From Tetragenococcus koreensis (GTDB lineage Bacteria > Bacillota > Bacilli > Lactobacillales > Enterococcaceae): DNA of 64,000 nt. The notes beneath the pieces were generated by a model. The model was not told the DNA's origin. It was given only the letters and a program-made list of their open reading frames with translations, and made no database searches. Shown here in pieces: positions 41,705 through 50,013 of the stretch. The stretch covers positions 2,170,001 to 2,234,000 of the forward strand of contig NZ_CP027786.1 in assembly GCF_003795145.1 (NCBI RefSeq), read 5' to 3'. Numbering within the stretch: the first letter of the stretch is position 1; each line of letters begins with the position of its first letter. Made by a program: the position numbers and the translations under genes.

Positions 41705-42748
41705 ATGTCAGATGCACAAGTAAAATTAGCAGTTATTGGCGCTGGAGCTATGGGACGTAACCATATTCGTTTTATTCAAGAAGAACCTGAAGCAAAATTA
41801 GTAGGTATTGCAGATGCGTACGAAGGCGCTAAAAAAGTGGCTGAAGAAGCAGGGGTTCCATTTTACCAAGACGCTGCACAGATGATGGATGAATTGCAAC
41901 CAGAGGGTGTCTTAATTGTTACACCGAATAATCTTCATTTAACTACGGCTCGTGAGGCAATTAAACGGGGCATTCCAACATTGATTGAAAAGCCAATTTC
42001 TGATGATTTGGAAGATGCTAAAAAATTTGCTAAAGAAGCGATTGAAGCAAAAGTTCCGGTTTTAGTGGGACAGCATCGTCGCTATAATCCGTTTGTAAAT
42101 CAGGCTAAACAAATGATTGATAATGGTGAGTTAGGTAAACTAACTGTTTCATCGTTTCATTATATGATTTACAAAAATGACGGTTATTTTGATGTTGATT
42201 GGCGTCGTCAGAAAGGCGCTGGTCCCATTCTAGTCAATTTAGTACATGATGTGGACTTACTGCGTTATTTGATTGGCGAAGTTGATTTGATTCAAGGAAT
42301 GTCATCTTCATCTGCCCGCGGTTTTGAAACTGAAGATTCAGCAGTTGTGAATGTTTATTTTCAATCTGGAACGCTTGCATCCATGACAATTTCAGATGCG
42401 ACAGTATCCCCTTGGAATTGGGAAGCGACTGCTCGTGAAGATCCTCAATATCGTCCTTTTGATGCGGATGCTTATTTCATTGGGGGTACGAAAGGCTCAC
42501 TTTCACTTCCTCGGCTGCATAAATTTACCTACGACGGAGATGCTTCTTGGCATAAACCTTTACGTATGGATATTTCACCTGTAGATCCTCAATTACCTCA
42601 TAAGATGCAGTTAAAGCACTTTGTTGAGGTTGTTTGTGACAAAGCAGAACCCATTGTTACACCTACAGATAATGTTAAAACATTGCAAACATTAACGGCA
42701 ATTAAACAAGCGACTGAAACTGGCCAATTAATCAAACTTGAAAAATAA
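41705..42748 (+). CDS. Gfo/Idh/MocA family oxidoreductase
   Basis: A 347-residue NAD(P) dehydrogenase. The Rossmann motif is AVIGAGAMGRNHIRF, the family lysine is in LIEKPISDD (E-K-P), and the putative catalytic His/Asp pair is in LVHDVDLLRYLIG. The family covers myo-inositol, glucose and other polyol dehydrogenases. Last gene of the cluster; a strong terminator follows. With the SDR it gives the operon two dehydrogenases. Confidence 0.9.
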   Translation: MSDAQVKLAVIGAGAMGRNHIRFIQEEPEAKLVGIADAYEGAKKVAEEAGVPFYQDAAQMMDELQPEGVLIVTPNNLHLTTAREAIKRGIPTLIEKPISDDLEDAKKFAKEAIEAKVPVLVGQHRRYNPFVNQAKQMIDNGELGKLTVSSFHYMIYKNDGYFDVDWRRQKGAGPILVNLVHDVDLLRYLIGEVDLIQGMSSSSARGFETEDSAVVNVYFQSGTLASMTISDATVSPWNWEATAREDPQYRPFDADAYFIGGTKGSLSLPRLHKFTYDGDASWHKPLRMDISPVDPQLPHKMQLKHFVEVVCDKAEPIVTPTDNVKTLQTLTAIKQATETGQLIKLEK

Positions 42749-42780
42749 GATATTTGAAAGATGATGAATAACCAAATAAA

Positions 42781-42822
42781 AACAAGGGTGGAAAAAATGT
42801 TAAGTTTTCCACCCTTGTTTTA
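42781..42822 (+). terminator. Terminator after the Gfo/Idh gene
   Basis: AACAAGGGTGGAAAA/TTTTCCACCCTTGTT stem of 15 bp with a loop of about nine, then TTT. Confidence 0.92.
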
Positions 42823-42947
42823 AACAAAAAACGGTTAGACATATTAGAGGGTTAGTATTTATTCGTTTTGTTTTTAAACGGTAAACCAATTGTTTACTTG
42901 AACCTTTTCACTAATATAAGACGATAGTTGAAATATAAAGGTTTTTC

Positions 42948-42978
42948 TTGGAAAAAATCCCTGTTTTCCTTGTATAAT
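42948..42978 (+). promoter_or_regulatory. Promoter of the PgpA-like gene
   Basis: TTGGAA, a 19-bp spacer and TATAAT (42973-42978). It excludes an ATG at 42977 as the start of the gene. Confidence 0.5.
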
Positions 42979-42997
42979 GAAAATAAGGAGGGAAATT

Positions 42998-43498
42998 ATG
43001 AGAGAAGAAACATTTAAATATCCAGATACAGAGGCCTATGAATTTGTCATTAAAGAATTGAACAAGCGTGACATTACTTACCAAGATATTGCAAGAATGG
43101 CTTATGAGGTAGCGTATGAATTTATTCCTGAAGCAAAATTAACCGAATTTGAAGTAGCAACGATTGATGTGCTGCATAAAAGAGAAGTACTAAATAACGC
43201 GATGGTTGCTCTAGATTTGGACCGCTTAGCAACAGAAGGACAATTAAGTCAGCCATTACAAAAAATTATTGAAAACGATGCAGGTGTATTTGGCGTAGAT
43301 GAAACTCTTGCGGTAAGTATTGCAAGTATTTATGGAACGATTGGAGTAACCAACTTTGGTTATCTTGATCGAGTAAAAAGCGGCGTTATTCAAAAATTAG
43401 ATACAGAAAAAGAAGGACGCGTAAATACTTTTATTGATGATTTAATCGGCGCATTAGTTGCAGCAGTTGCGGGCAAAATGGCCCATAAATATGCGTAG
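42998..43498 (+). CDS. Phosphatidylglycerophosphatase A-like (YutG) protein
   Basis: A 166-residue protein from the ATG at 42998, after AGGAGG. It has the length of the YutG/PgpA group in Bacilli, the usual ESIASIYGT-like segment (SIASIYGTIGVTNFG), and ends IDDLIGALVAAVAGKMAHK. The family is thought to dephosphorylate phosphatidylglycerol phosphate. Unlike the membrane PgpA of Gram-negatives, this one has few hydrophobic segments. Not clearly linked to its neighbours. Confidence 0.65.
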   Translation: MREETFKYPDTEAYEFVIKELNKRDITYQDIARMAYEVAYEFIPEAKLTEFEVATIDVLHKREVLNNAMVALDLDRLATEGQLSQPLQKIIENDAGVFGVDETLAVSIASIYGTIGVTNFGYLDRVKSGVIQKLDTEKEGRVNTFIDDLIGALVAAVAGKMAHKYA

Positions 43499-43632
43499 AA
43501 ATAGGGCTAGGATTAATCTACGGATGTATTAAGCAAAATGAATGCTGGAAACATTTGTCGGTATGGCTTTGCGGCGTTTTTTAAGAACATGTCTTAAATG
43601 AAACTTTCCATCCTAAGAAAGGGTGTTTTGCC

Positions 43633-44259
43633 GTGTTATTTCGTGATCGAACAGATGCAGGAGAACAGTTGGCAGGGGTTATTGGTTCATTAGACGCTAA
43701 AAATACAATTGTGTTGGCTTTACCTAGAGGTGGGCTACCACTTGGTGTGATAGTGGCAAAAAAGTATGCTGTGTCATTTGATATTATTTTAGCGAAAAAA
43801 ATTGGTCATCCAACGAATTCTGAATATGCAATTGGCGCTGTCGCAGAAGGTGGCACGCCTATTTTAGGAGAAGGATATGTCGAGGCCCTTCATGCTGAAT
43901 GGGTACAAGAAAAAGTTCCGCTAATTCAAAAAGAAATGTCACGCAAACGTGCTATTTATAGGGAAATCTTACAAGAGAACCAATTAAACGATAAAGATGT
44001 TCTGATCGTGGATGACGGTATTGCAACTGGGCTGACTATGTTTGCTGCTATAAGAGCAGCGGAAGAACACCAGCCAAAAAGCGTGAGTGTTGCCGTTCTT
44101 GTAATTCCTAAAGCAACCTACGGGCAGTTGAAACAAGAAGTAGATAAAGTTTATATGCTAGAAGTTCCCCAACACTTTTTAGGTGGCGTGGGAGCTTATT
44201 ATGAACAATTTCCGCAATTAACCGATGAACAAGTGAAAGAAATGCTAAAAAATAGATGA
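43633..44259 (+). CDS. Phosphoribosyltransferase family protein
   Basis: A 208-residue protein starting with GTG. The PRPP-binding loop is DVLIVDDGIATGLTM (canonical VDD..ATG), and the N-terminal ALPRGGLPLGVIVAKK is typical of the stand-alone PRTase-like proteins found in many bacteria whose substrate is unknown. The last part (MLEVPQHFLGGVGAYYEQFPQ) matches that group. The 134 bases before it hold no clear feature. Confidence 0.85.
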   Translation: MLFRDRTDAGEQLAGVIGSLDAKNTIVLALPRGGLPLGVIVAKKYAVSFDIILAKKIGHPTNSEYAIGAVAEGGTPILGEGYVEALHAEWVQEKVPLIQKEMSRKRAIYREILQENQLNDKDVLIVDDGIATGLTMFAAIRAAEEHQPKSVSVAVLVIPKATYGQLKQEVDKVYMLEVPQHFLGGVGAYYEQFPQLTDEQVKEMLKNR

Positions 44260-44265
44260 GGTGTG

Positions 44266-44306
44266 AAAATGTGATGTTCTTTATTGTGAAGGAACGTCAT
44301 TTTTTA
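44266..44306 (+). terminator. Terminator after the phosphoribosyltransferase gene
   Basis: AAAATG-TGATGTTC pairs with GAACGTCATTTTTT with a two-base bulge. Confidence 0.6.
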
Positions 44307-44420
44307 AATCAAAGGAAATATAAACGATTTTTTCTCTTTTTCAAAAATATAATCTACCTCTTAAAGAAAATTCTACTAATCTCATTACAAGAAAATAATG
44401 AAGTTTCGTTTATTAAAAAA

Positions 44421-44436
44421 TGTTTCACGTGAAACG
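44421..44436. promoter_or_regulatory. parS site
   Basis: TGTTTCACGTGAAACG, 15 of 16 to consensus, directly upstream of the acetyltransferase ribosome site. Confidence 0.92.
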
Positions 44437-44456
44437 ATGTGAAAAAGGAGAAAAAA

Positions 44457-44918
44457 ATGGGGATTTATTTTAAAATTGTTGAAAAAGAGGAGGAGGATTT
44501 AGTCACTGCTATTATGACTGAAGCTTTTAATTATGATGCTGAAATTTATTTTGGTAACGATGCCGAATTTGGTCCTCCGGGATACTCTGACGGAACTTTA
44601 GCGCGAAAAGTTTTATTAAAGCCGAATGTAAAAAATTATTTTATTTGTTTATCTAATAAACAAATTGCAGGTTTTCTTAGCATTGACCTAAAAAATAGCC
44701 AATTAGACTACTTTTGTATTCGGACCAGGTTCATTAACCAAGGGATTGGTACAGCAGCTTGGCAAAAAGTTGAAGAAATGTATCCTGGAAACAACTGGCA
44801 AGTTGAAACACCTGCTTATTCTTTGAGAAATCATCATTTTTATGAAAAATTAGGGTTTATTAAAGTTGGCGAGAAAGCTTATGATTCAGAAACTAAGGCT
44901 TTCATATTTAAAAAATAG
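44457..44918 (+). CDS. GNAT family acetyltransferase
   Basis: A 153-residue protein from the ATG at 44457, after AAGGAG; a GTG six codons earlier overlaps that site. The acetyl-CoA-binding region is RTRFINQGIGTAAW (R/Q-x-x-G-x-G), then VETPAYSLRNHHFYEKLGFIKVG, the classic C-terminal GNAT element. The acceptor is unknown. Just after a parS site. Confidence 0.9.
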   Translation: MGIYFKIVEKEEEDLVTAIMTEAFNYDAEIYFGNDAEFGPPGYSDGTLARKVLLKPNVKNYFICLSNKQIAGFLSIDLKNSQLDYFCIRTRFINQGIGTAAWQKVEEMYPGNNWQVETPAYSLRNHHFYEKLGFIKVGEKAYDSETKAFIFKK

Positions 44919-44934
44919 CAAGCATCACTTTCTA

Positions 44935-45612
44935 CTAAACGATGGTTTTCTTTTTCGCATCTTTGTAGATGACCTGAATAAGTAAGATCAAAATTGCAAC
45001 GCTTGCAATCAAAAGTAGCGCTTTTTTATTCAACCCCTTAAATATTGCGTCGCCTCCCAATGCATACATAACTGATGATGGTGTTACGCCGACGAGTACG
45101 GCAAGAAATAGATGTCTAGTTTTCATTTTTAACAGGTTTGCAGTGAAATTGACAATAAATGAGGGAATCACTGGAATCATATAGGCAAACATAATGCCGA
45201 TTTTCGGATGTCTCATTTGTGTAATTGCTTGAACCCAATGATTTGAAGTATTTCTCTTATCTAAGAATTTCAATTTGCGCAACAGCACCATTGAGATTAA
45301 ATTTCCTACAGCATTACCGATAATGTTTAAGATGCTTCCGATAAGAGGTCCATAACAAAGCCCAATAAAAATACCAATTACAGAGGTCGGTAAACCTGGT
45401 AGCGCGCACATTACGATAGTTAATAAAACGAGCAGCACGCCAGAACGAATACCGTGTGAGCGGACATTATGCATCAATGCTTTTTCTGAAACTTGGGATT
45501 TTAAAAGCAAAGTAATTTCGGTATGATATTCAATAAATAAATGATAACAAACAAGGGCTAATAAGCAGACTCCGCTTACGATCAATAATTGTCTAATTCT
45601 TTTCTTTTCCAT
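44935..45612 (-). CDS. TVP38/TMEM64 (VTT domain) membrane protein
   Basis: A 225-residue protein from the ATG at 45612, after GGAGA. It has about five hydrophobic segments, with the VTT/SNARE-associated core: LPGLPTSVIGIFIGLCYGPL, a NIIGNAVGNLISM half and PVIPSFIVNFTANLLKM. Related DedA proteins take part in lipid or anion movement, but the role of this branch is unclear. Converges with the acetyltransferase gene. Confidence 0.85.
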   Translation of the reverse strand: MEKKRIRQLLIVSGVCLLALVCYHLFIEYHTEITLLLKSQVSEKALMHNVRSHGIRSGVLLVLLTIVMCALPGLPTSVIGIFIGLCYGPLIGSILNIIGNAVGNLISMVLLRKLKFLDKRNTSNHWVQAITQMRHPKIGIMFAYMIPVIPSFIVNFTANLLKMKTRHLFLAVLVGVTPSSVMYALGGDAIFKGLNKKALLLIASVAILILLIQVIYKDAKKKTIV

Positions 45613-45784
45613 AAATTCTCCATTTAATTTTTCTCTTAACCTGCCTTTTCTTATTATATAAAAAGATATGAACAATAACAATTTAAGTAAGAAAATAATA
45701 GGTTTAGTTTAAAGAGACAAAAAACTACAACCAATGGATGCTTTGAAAAAATTGCATTGGTTGAATGAATAGACCGTGTGGTTG

Positions 45785-45829
45785 CAAGCGTAAAAAATGA
45801 TTACTTAATCGACTTGCTTTTTACGTTTG
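45785..45829 (-). terminator. Possible terminator after the second LysR gene
   Basis: CAAGCGTAAAAA and TTTTTACGTTTG form a stem with a ~20-base loop. A second IR (CAACCAATG/CATTGGTTG, 45728-45763) lies next to it, possibly regulatory for the VTT gene. Confidence 0.45.
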
Positions 45830-45833
45830 ATTT

Positions 45834-46730
45834 TCACGAAGCTTGTTTTGTTCGTTGAGTTGCGATATCAATCAGCGTTTGATTGAATTCTTGCTGCAAT
45901 GGGTTTCCTACAGCTTTTTTATTAACAACGAGACTAATATAAAATTTGGGCGCATTTTCTAAAGGGATGGTCACAATATCGGTACGATTTTTTACGAGCA
46001 AATCAATCATAATACCAATAGAAACTCCCGAAGAAATAAACGATCCGGCCGTTTGTATTCCTTTAGTATAGGCCACCTGGCTGGGATTAATTTGATTGGC
46101 TTGAGCCCAACGCTCAAACATTGCGTAATGCGTGTACTCTTTATCCAAGCAAATAAAAGAATAATCTGAAAGCATCTTTGCTGTGATAAGGGATTCTTTA
46201 GCTAAAGGATGGTCTGGTGCGACACATACTTGCAAGGGCCGCTCGTCAATCAAATATTGTTCAACCCAAGGTTCTTCAATTTTTGGTGAATCACCGCCAC
46301 TAATTGCAATAGGTAATTTATTTTCACGCAACAAATCCATCATGACTTCAGAACTTTCTTCTTCAACTAGTTGCAAGTTTGAAATAAACTTACTCATTGA
46401 AGGCATCAAGTTAGGTAAATAAAATCCACCAATTGTTGGCAAAAATCCTAATTGGACAGTACGTGTTTCTGTATTTTCCATTTCTTTTTTTGTTGCAGCT
46501 AATAAATCGAGCACCGTACCTGCATTTTTGTATAGGATTTCGCCAGCAGGTTTTAAATGAAAGCTTTTTGTTGAACGATCTCGAGTGATCAATTTTGTAT
46601 TAAACTCATCTTCCAATCTTTTTAAGGAAAGCGAGATTGAAGGTTGAGACACATAAAAAGCTTCAGCTGTTTTGGTAAAGCTAGAACAATCAACTAGATA
46701 TTTAAAATAAATTAGGTCTTGTATTTTCAT
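45834..46730 (-). CDS. LysR family regulator of the lrgAB-lactate oxidase module
   Basis: A 298-residue LysR protein. HTH: FTKTAEAFYVSQPSISLSLKRLEDEF (residues 18-43 region, split here). The effector domain begins RTVQLGFLPTIGGFYLPNL. It is read divergently from lrgA across 212 bp full of palindromes, so it most likely controls lrgA-lrgB-lctO and itself. Lactate or pyruvate is a fair guess for the ligand; it is inference. No other target is nearby. Confidence 0.9.
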   Translation of the reverse strand: MKIQDLIYFKYLVDCSSFTKTAEAFYVSQPSISLSLKRLEDEFNTKLITRDRSTKSFHLKPAGEILYKNAGTVLDLLAATKKEMENTETRTVQLGFLPTIGGFYLPNLMPSMSKFISNLQLVEEESSEVMMDLLRENKLPIAISGGDSPKIEEPWVEQYLIDERPLQVCVAPDHPLAKESLITAKMLSDYSFICLDKEYTHYAMFERWAQANQINPSQVAYTKGIQTAGSFISSGVSIGIMIDLLVKNRTDIVTIPLENAPKFYISLVVNKKAVGNPLQQEFNQTLIDIATQRTKQAS

Positions 46731-46751
46731 TATTATTTTCCTATTCGTCTT

Positions 46752-46766
46752 ATAAATTTTATTTAT
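46752..46766. promoter_or_regulatory. LysR-type T-N11-A box at the regulator's own start
   Basis: ATAAATTTTATTTAT is an AT-N11-AT dyad 20-36 bases before the LysR start codon, the place of an autoregulatory site. Confidence 0.5.
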
Positions 46767-46782
46767 AATAGCATAACGAATC

Positions 46783-46815
46783 TATATTTCACAAAGAAGT
46801 TGCTTGTGATATATT
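46783..46815. promoter_or_regulatory. Large inverted repeat in the LysR-lrgA gap
   Basis: TATATTTCACAA (46783-46794) and TTGTGATATATT (46804-46815) are inverted with nine bases between, most positions matching. Likely a LysR or other operator. Confidence 0.55.
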
Positions 46816-46829
46816 AATGGCAGGTAATA

Positions 46830-46843
46830 AAAAAGCGTTTACA
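46830..46843. promoter_or_regulatory. cre-like site upstream of lrgA
   Basis: AAAAAGCGTTTACA fits the CcpA consensus (TGAAAGCGTTTACA form) in 12 of 14 positions; only the leading TG is missing. CcpA control of lrgAB is known in Streptococcus mutans. Confidence 0.5.
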
Positions 46844-46869
46844 ACACTGTCTTATGGTTTATAATTTAG

Positions 46870-46893
46870 TTTAGTTTTCAATGAAAAACTAAA
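46870..46893. promoter_or_regulatory. Perfect inverted repeat before the lrgA promoter
   Basis: TTTAGTTTT/AAAACTAAA with six bases between, ending just before a candidate promoter (TTGTTC, 17 bp, TAAAAT at 46897-46925). Confidence 0.55.
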
Positions 46894-46942
46894 AGTTTGT
46901 TCACTTTTTAATTGTTTAGTAAAATGATGAAAGGAGAATTTC

Positions 46943-47326
46943 GTGAAGTACATCAAACAGATTTTTTGGATCTTTTTGTTTGCGCTTGCAGGAGAAGCGT
47001 TGTCTCTGCTTATTCCAATTGCCATCCCAGGGAGTGTTATTGGTATGGTATTACTATTTTTTGCACTGCATTTCGGTTGGCTGAAAATGGAAAAAGTCGC
47101 TGATGTGGGTAGTTTTTTGACAGATAACATGGCGATCTTTTTTGTTCCGGCTGGTGTGGGTTTAATGGCTCATTTGGATATCTTAGCATCAATTTGGGGA
47201 CGGCTTTTATTTATTATTGTTATTTCTTTAATTGCTGTTTTAACATTGGTGGGAACAATCGTCCAACATGCAAAAAATAAAGCGGAAAAAAGCGTTTCTG
47301 TAAAGGAGGTAGAAGAAAATGTTTGA
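46943..47326 (+). CDS. lrgA: LrgA/CidA family protein
   Basis: A 127-residue membrane protein starting with GTG after AAAGGAG. About four helices; the family IAIPGSVIGMVLLFFAL segment and TDNMAIFFVPAGVGLM are clear. LrgA and CidA were described as holin-like, and LrgAB was shown to move pyruvate in streptococci and Bacillus (as PftAB). It overlaps lrgB by eight bases. Confidence 0.92.
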   Translation: MKYIKQIFWIFLFALAGEALSLLIPIAIPGSVIGMVLLFFALHFGWLKMEKVADVGSFLTDNMAIFFVPAGVGLMAHLDILASIWGRLLFIIVISLIAVLTLVGTIVQHAKNKAEKSVSVKEVEENV

Positions 47327-48023
47327 ATCCTTTGTTAATGATCCTTTTTTTGGAATTTTTCTAACACTTTTTTTCTACTTAATTGGGTTAAAGTTACATC
47401 AAAGATGGAAATTAGCTATTTTTACACCGTTGATTTTTGCGATTATTTGTGTGATTATTTTTTTATTAGTATTTAATATCCCACAAACGGCTTATGACAA
47501 TGGCGGTCAATTTGTAAGTATATGGGTTACACCAGCAACCGTTTGTTTAGCAATCAAGTTAGAAAAAAATTATCAGTACTTAAAAGAAAATTATATTCCT
47601 ATCCTAACCGGCATCATCTCTGGTGTATTGCTGCATACTGTTTTAATTTTAGCTCTTTGCTTGCTTCTATCTTTTAACGGCGATTTATTTGCAACACTTT
47701 ATCCAAAATCAATCACTACAGCAATTGCTGTAGGAGTTTCAGAATCGCTAGGTGGTCTTGAATCATTAACGGTTGCCGTCGTTGTTTTTACTGGTATTTT
47801 AGGAGCAGCGATTGGGCCTGGATTATTTAAAATGATGAAAATTAATGATCCAGTAGCGCAAGGGATCGCGCTCGGTGCAGGAGCGCATGCGATGGGCACT
47901 ACAAAGGCTATCGAAATGGGAGAAATACAAGGAGCAATGTCAAGTTTGTCAATTGTTGTAACCGGTCTTACAGTTGTACTAGTATCGCCGGTTGCTGAGA
48001 TTTTATTAAATGTATTTTTTTAA
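47319..48023 (+). CDS. lrgB: LrgB/CidB family protein
   Basis: A 234-residue membrane protein with seven or so helices. Conserved: WVTPATVCLAIKLEKN, PKSITTAIAVGVSESLGG and GLGAHAMGTTKA-like ALGAGAHAMGTTKAIEMG. Partner of LrgA in a membrane complex for pyruvate or related acids. GGAGG before the ATG. Directly followed by the lactate oxidase gene, which makes pyruvate. Confidence 0.93.
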   Translation: MFESFVNDPFFGIFLTLFFYLIGLKLHQRWKLAIFTPLIFAIICVIIFLLVFNIPQTAYDNGGQFVSIWVTPATVCLAIKLEKNYQYLKENYIPILTGIISGVLLHTVLILALCLLLSFNGDLFATLYPKSITTAIAVGVSESLGGLESLTVAVVVFTGILGAAIGPGLFKMMKINDPVAQGIALGAGAHAMGTTKAIEMGEIQGAMSSLSIVVTGLTVVLVSPVAEILLNVFF

Positions 48024-48054
48024 ATTAAAATAACTTTAAAAGGAGAAATTAAAA

Positions 48055-49197
48055 ATGGCAGAAAAAACTGTTACAGAAGAAATTGAAGAAGAAGTAAATA
48101 ACGGATATGATGCACCTACGAATGTAAATGAAGTGGAAGTAATTAATACTTATGAGCTAGAAGAAAAAGCTAAAAAAGTTGTGCCTAAAGGCGGATTTGA
48201 TTACATGTCAGGAGCATCTGGCGATGAATTTACTTTAAAACAAAACATCGAAGCGTGGAACGCAAAGGGCATATTACCTCGTGTTTTAGCTGATGTGGAA
48301 TTTCCTGAAACAAACACCTCTATTATTGGACAAGAATTAAAAGTTCCTTTTATCATGTCACCAATCGCAGCTCACGGTTTAGCTCATCAAGCTAAAGAAG
48401 CTGGGACGGCAAGAGGTATTGCAGAGTTTGGAGGTTCAATCATGTCGATTAGTGCTTATTCTGGCGCTAGTTTTGATGAAATCGAAGCTGGGTTAGGTGG
48501 CAACAATCGCTGGTTCCAAATTTACATGTCAAAAGATGAGGAAATGAATAAAAATATCATTGATGAGGCTAAAGCAGATGGTGCTACCGCCATTATTTTG
48601 ACAGCAGACGCAACATTGAGCGGGAACCGTGATAGAGACGACCATAATAAGTTTGTTTATCCATTTGGGATGCCGATTGTTTCTCGTTACTTAAAAGGTG
48701 GCGCAAAAAATATGTCACTGAATAACATTTATGCACAATCTAAACAAAAAATTAGCATGGCAGACGTTCGCTTTTTAAAAGAATATTCTGATTTGCCAGT
48801 ATTTGTCAAAGGGATACAAACACCAGAAGATGCGATGGCAGCAATCGGAGCTGGAGCAGCTGGTATTTGGGTATCAAATCATGGTGGTAGACAGTTGGAT
48901 GGTGCCCCAGGTTCTTTTGCGACACTAAAAGCGATCTCTGAAGCAGTACAAAATCGTGTACCTATTGTTTTTGATAGTGGGATTCGTCGCGGTGAACACA
49001 TCTTTAAAGCGATTGCTTCTGGTGCAGATATTGTAGGTATCGGTCGACCAGCCTTGTATGGATTAGCTTTAGGTGGATGGAAAGGTGTTAAATCTGTTTT
49101 TGAATACTTCGAAAGTGATTTGAAACGTGTGATGCAACTAGCCGGAACGCAAACCATTGAAGACATCAAACATGCGCGTTTATTTGATATTAAATAA
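48055..49197 (+). CDS. lctO: L-lactate oxidase (FMN-dependent alpha-hydroxy-acid oxidase)
   Basis: A 380-residue TIM-barrel flavoprotein. From memory it follows Aerococcus viridans lactate oxidase closely: [22 protein letters not shown]-like [37 protein letters not shown] and the catalytic [16 protein letters not shown]. It oxidises L-lactate with O2 to pyruvate and H2O2. The first 25 residues are acidic and longer than in the Aerococcus enzyme. Lies 31 bases after lrgB, so it belongs to the same operon; a strong terminator closes it. Confidence 0.92.
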   Translation: MAEKTVTEEIEEEVNNGYDAPTNVNEVEVINTYELEEKAKKVVPKGGFDYMSGASGDEFTLKQNIEAWNAKGILPRVLADVEFPETNTSIIGQELKVPFIMSPIAAHGLAHQAKEAGTARGIAEFGGSIMSISAYSGASFDEIEAGLGGNNRWFQIYMSKDEEMNKNIIDEAKADGATAIILTADATLSGNRDRDDHNKFVYPFGMPIVSRYLKGGAKNMSLNNIYAQSKQKISMADVRFLKEYSDLPVFVKGIQTPEDAMAAIGAGAAGIWVSNHGGRQLDGAPGSFATLKAISEAVQNRVPIVFDSGIRRGEHIFKAIASGADIVGIGRPALYGLALGGWKGVKSVFEYFESDLKRVMQLAGTQTIEDIKHARLFDIK

Positions 49198-49249
49198 GTA
49201 GAATAAAGAAGCAGCTTCAAAAGTTAATGAGATAAGTAAATAAAAAATT

Positions 49250-49307
49250 AGAATCAAACGATTTTGCATTTATCCATATGGATAATGCGGGTTGTTTGGT
49301 TCTTTTT
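49250..49307 (+). terminator. Terminator after lctO
   Basis: Outer stem AGAATCAAAC/GTTTGGTTCT with an inner perfect ATCCATATGGAT hairpin, then TTTTT. The next 170 bases are AT-rich with no further feature. Confidence 0.85.
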
Positions 49308-49477
49308 AAATTGCTGAAAATTATTTAAATAACCGAACACAAGAGGGTTAATTTTTGTTTTTTTACATTTCTTCGTGCTATGATGAGCAATAGTCCATAT
49401 ACACTAAAAAAAATAAAATATTTCCGAAATTCTCAATAAAAATTTCAAACATTCATAAGAAAAAAATAATCTTCAGA

Positions 49478-49486
49478 TGATATACT
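49478..49486 (+). promoter_or_regulatory. Extended -10 promoter for the two envelope genes
   Basis: TGATATACT, an extended -10, about 26 bases before the ATG at 49513; no clear -35. Confidence 0.5.
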
Positions 49487-49512
49487 GTGGATGGATAAAG
49501 GAGGAACACCAA

Positions 49513-50013
49513 ATGAAGAGAGTGCCACCAATATTAAAACCTATTGCGCTTTTAACTTTTTCTCTTGTCATTGCGACGGCTACAGGAGTTGTTAATGGAA
49601 AAAGTTATCGTCAAACAACAACTGAAACAACCACAACCGAAACAACGACAGAAAATTCTGCAAGCACAGATATGACCACCGATTTGCCAAATTCAGGCAC
49701 AGAAATGACCGATGAATCTACCTTTGGTGAAGACAGCGGGTTACAACAGACACAAGACTCAAATAATGGCGTAGAAGACGATCCGGCAGCTTCAAATGAA
49801 GCACCACAACAAGACCCTGATTCTAATTCAGGAGCTGAACAAACGCCTGACTCTTCTGAACAACCAGCGGAAAACCAGCAGGAAACGCCGAATGATCAGC
49901 AAAATGGACAAGAACAAAATCAAGAAGGTCAACAACAAGATCAACAGGATCAACAAGACCAGCAAGGGCAACAAAACCAACAAAATACGCCTGAAGAAGG
50001 TGATGAACAATGA
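49513..50013 (+). CDS. Secreted or membrane-anchored low-complexity protein, unknown
   Basis: A 166-residue protein from the ATG at 49513, after AGGAGG. Residues 1-9 are basic, ~10-30 hydrophobic (signal peptide or anchor; no lipobox), then T/E repeats (TTTETTTTETTTEN), a D/S/N/E-rich middle and a Q/N/D repeat tail (QQDQQDQQDQQGQQNQQ). There is no globular domain. The string LPNSG near residue 65 is not a sortase signal, as no hydrophobic tail follows. Its stop overlaps the next start (ATGA), so the two are translationally coupled. I do not recognise it. Confidence 0.75.
   Translation: MKRVPPILKPIALLTFSLVIATATGVVNGKSYRQTTTETTTTETTTENSASTDMTTDLPNSGTEMTDESTFGEDSGLQQTQDSNNGVEDDPAASNEAPQQDPDSNSGAEQTPDSSEQPAENQQETPNDQQNGQEQNQEGQQQDQQDQQDQQGQQNQQNTPEEGDEQ

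Noticed and set aside
43499-43632. Possible riboswitch or decayed gene before the phosphoribosyltransferase gene
   Set aside because: No conserved riboswitch core and no readable frame could be recognised.
49700-49715. LPNSG as a sortase signal in the low-complexity secreted protein
   Set aside because: It is in the middle of the protein with no hydrophobic segment and basic tail after it.
49980-50013. CAA-rich DNA repeats as a CRISPR or regulatory repeat array
   Set aside because: They encode the glutamine-rich tail of the secreted protein and have no spacers.
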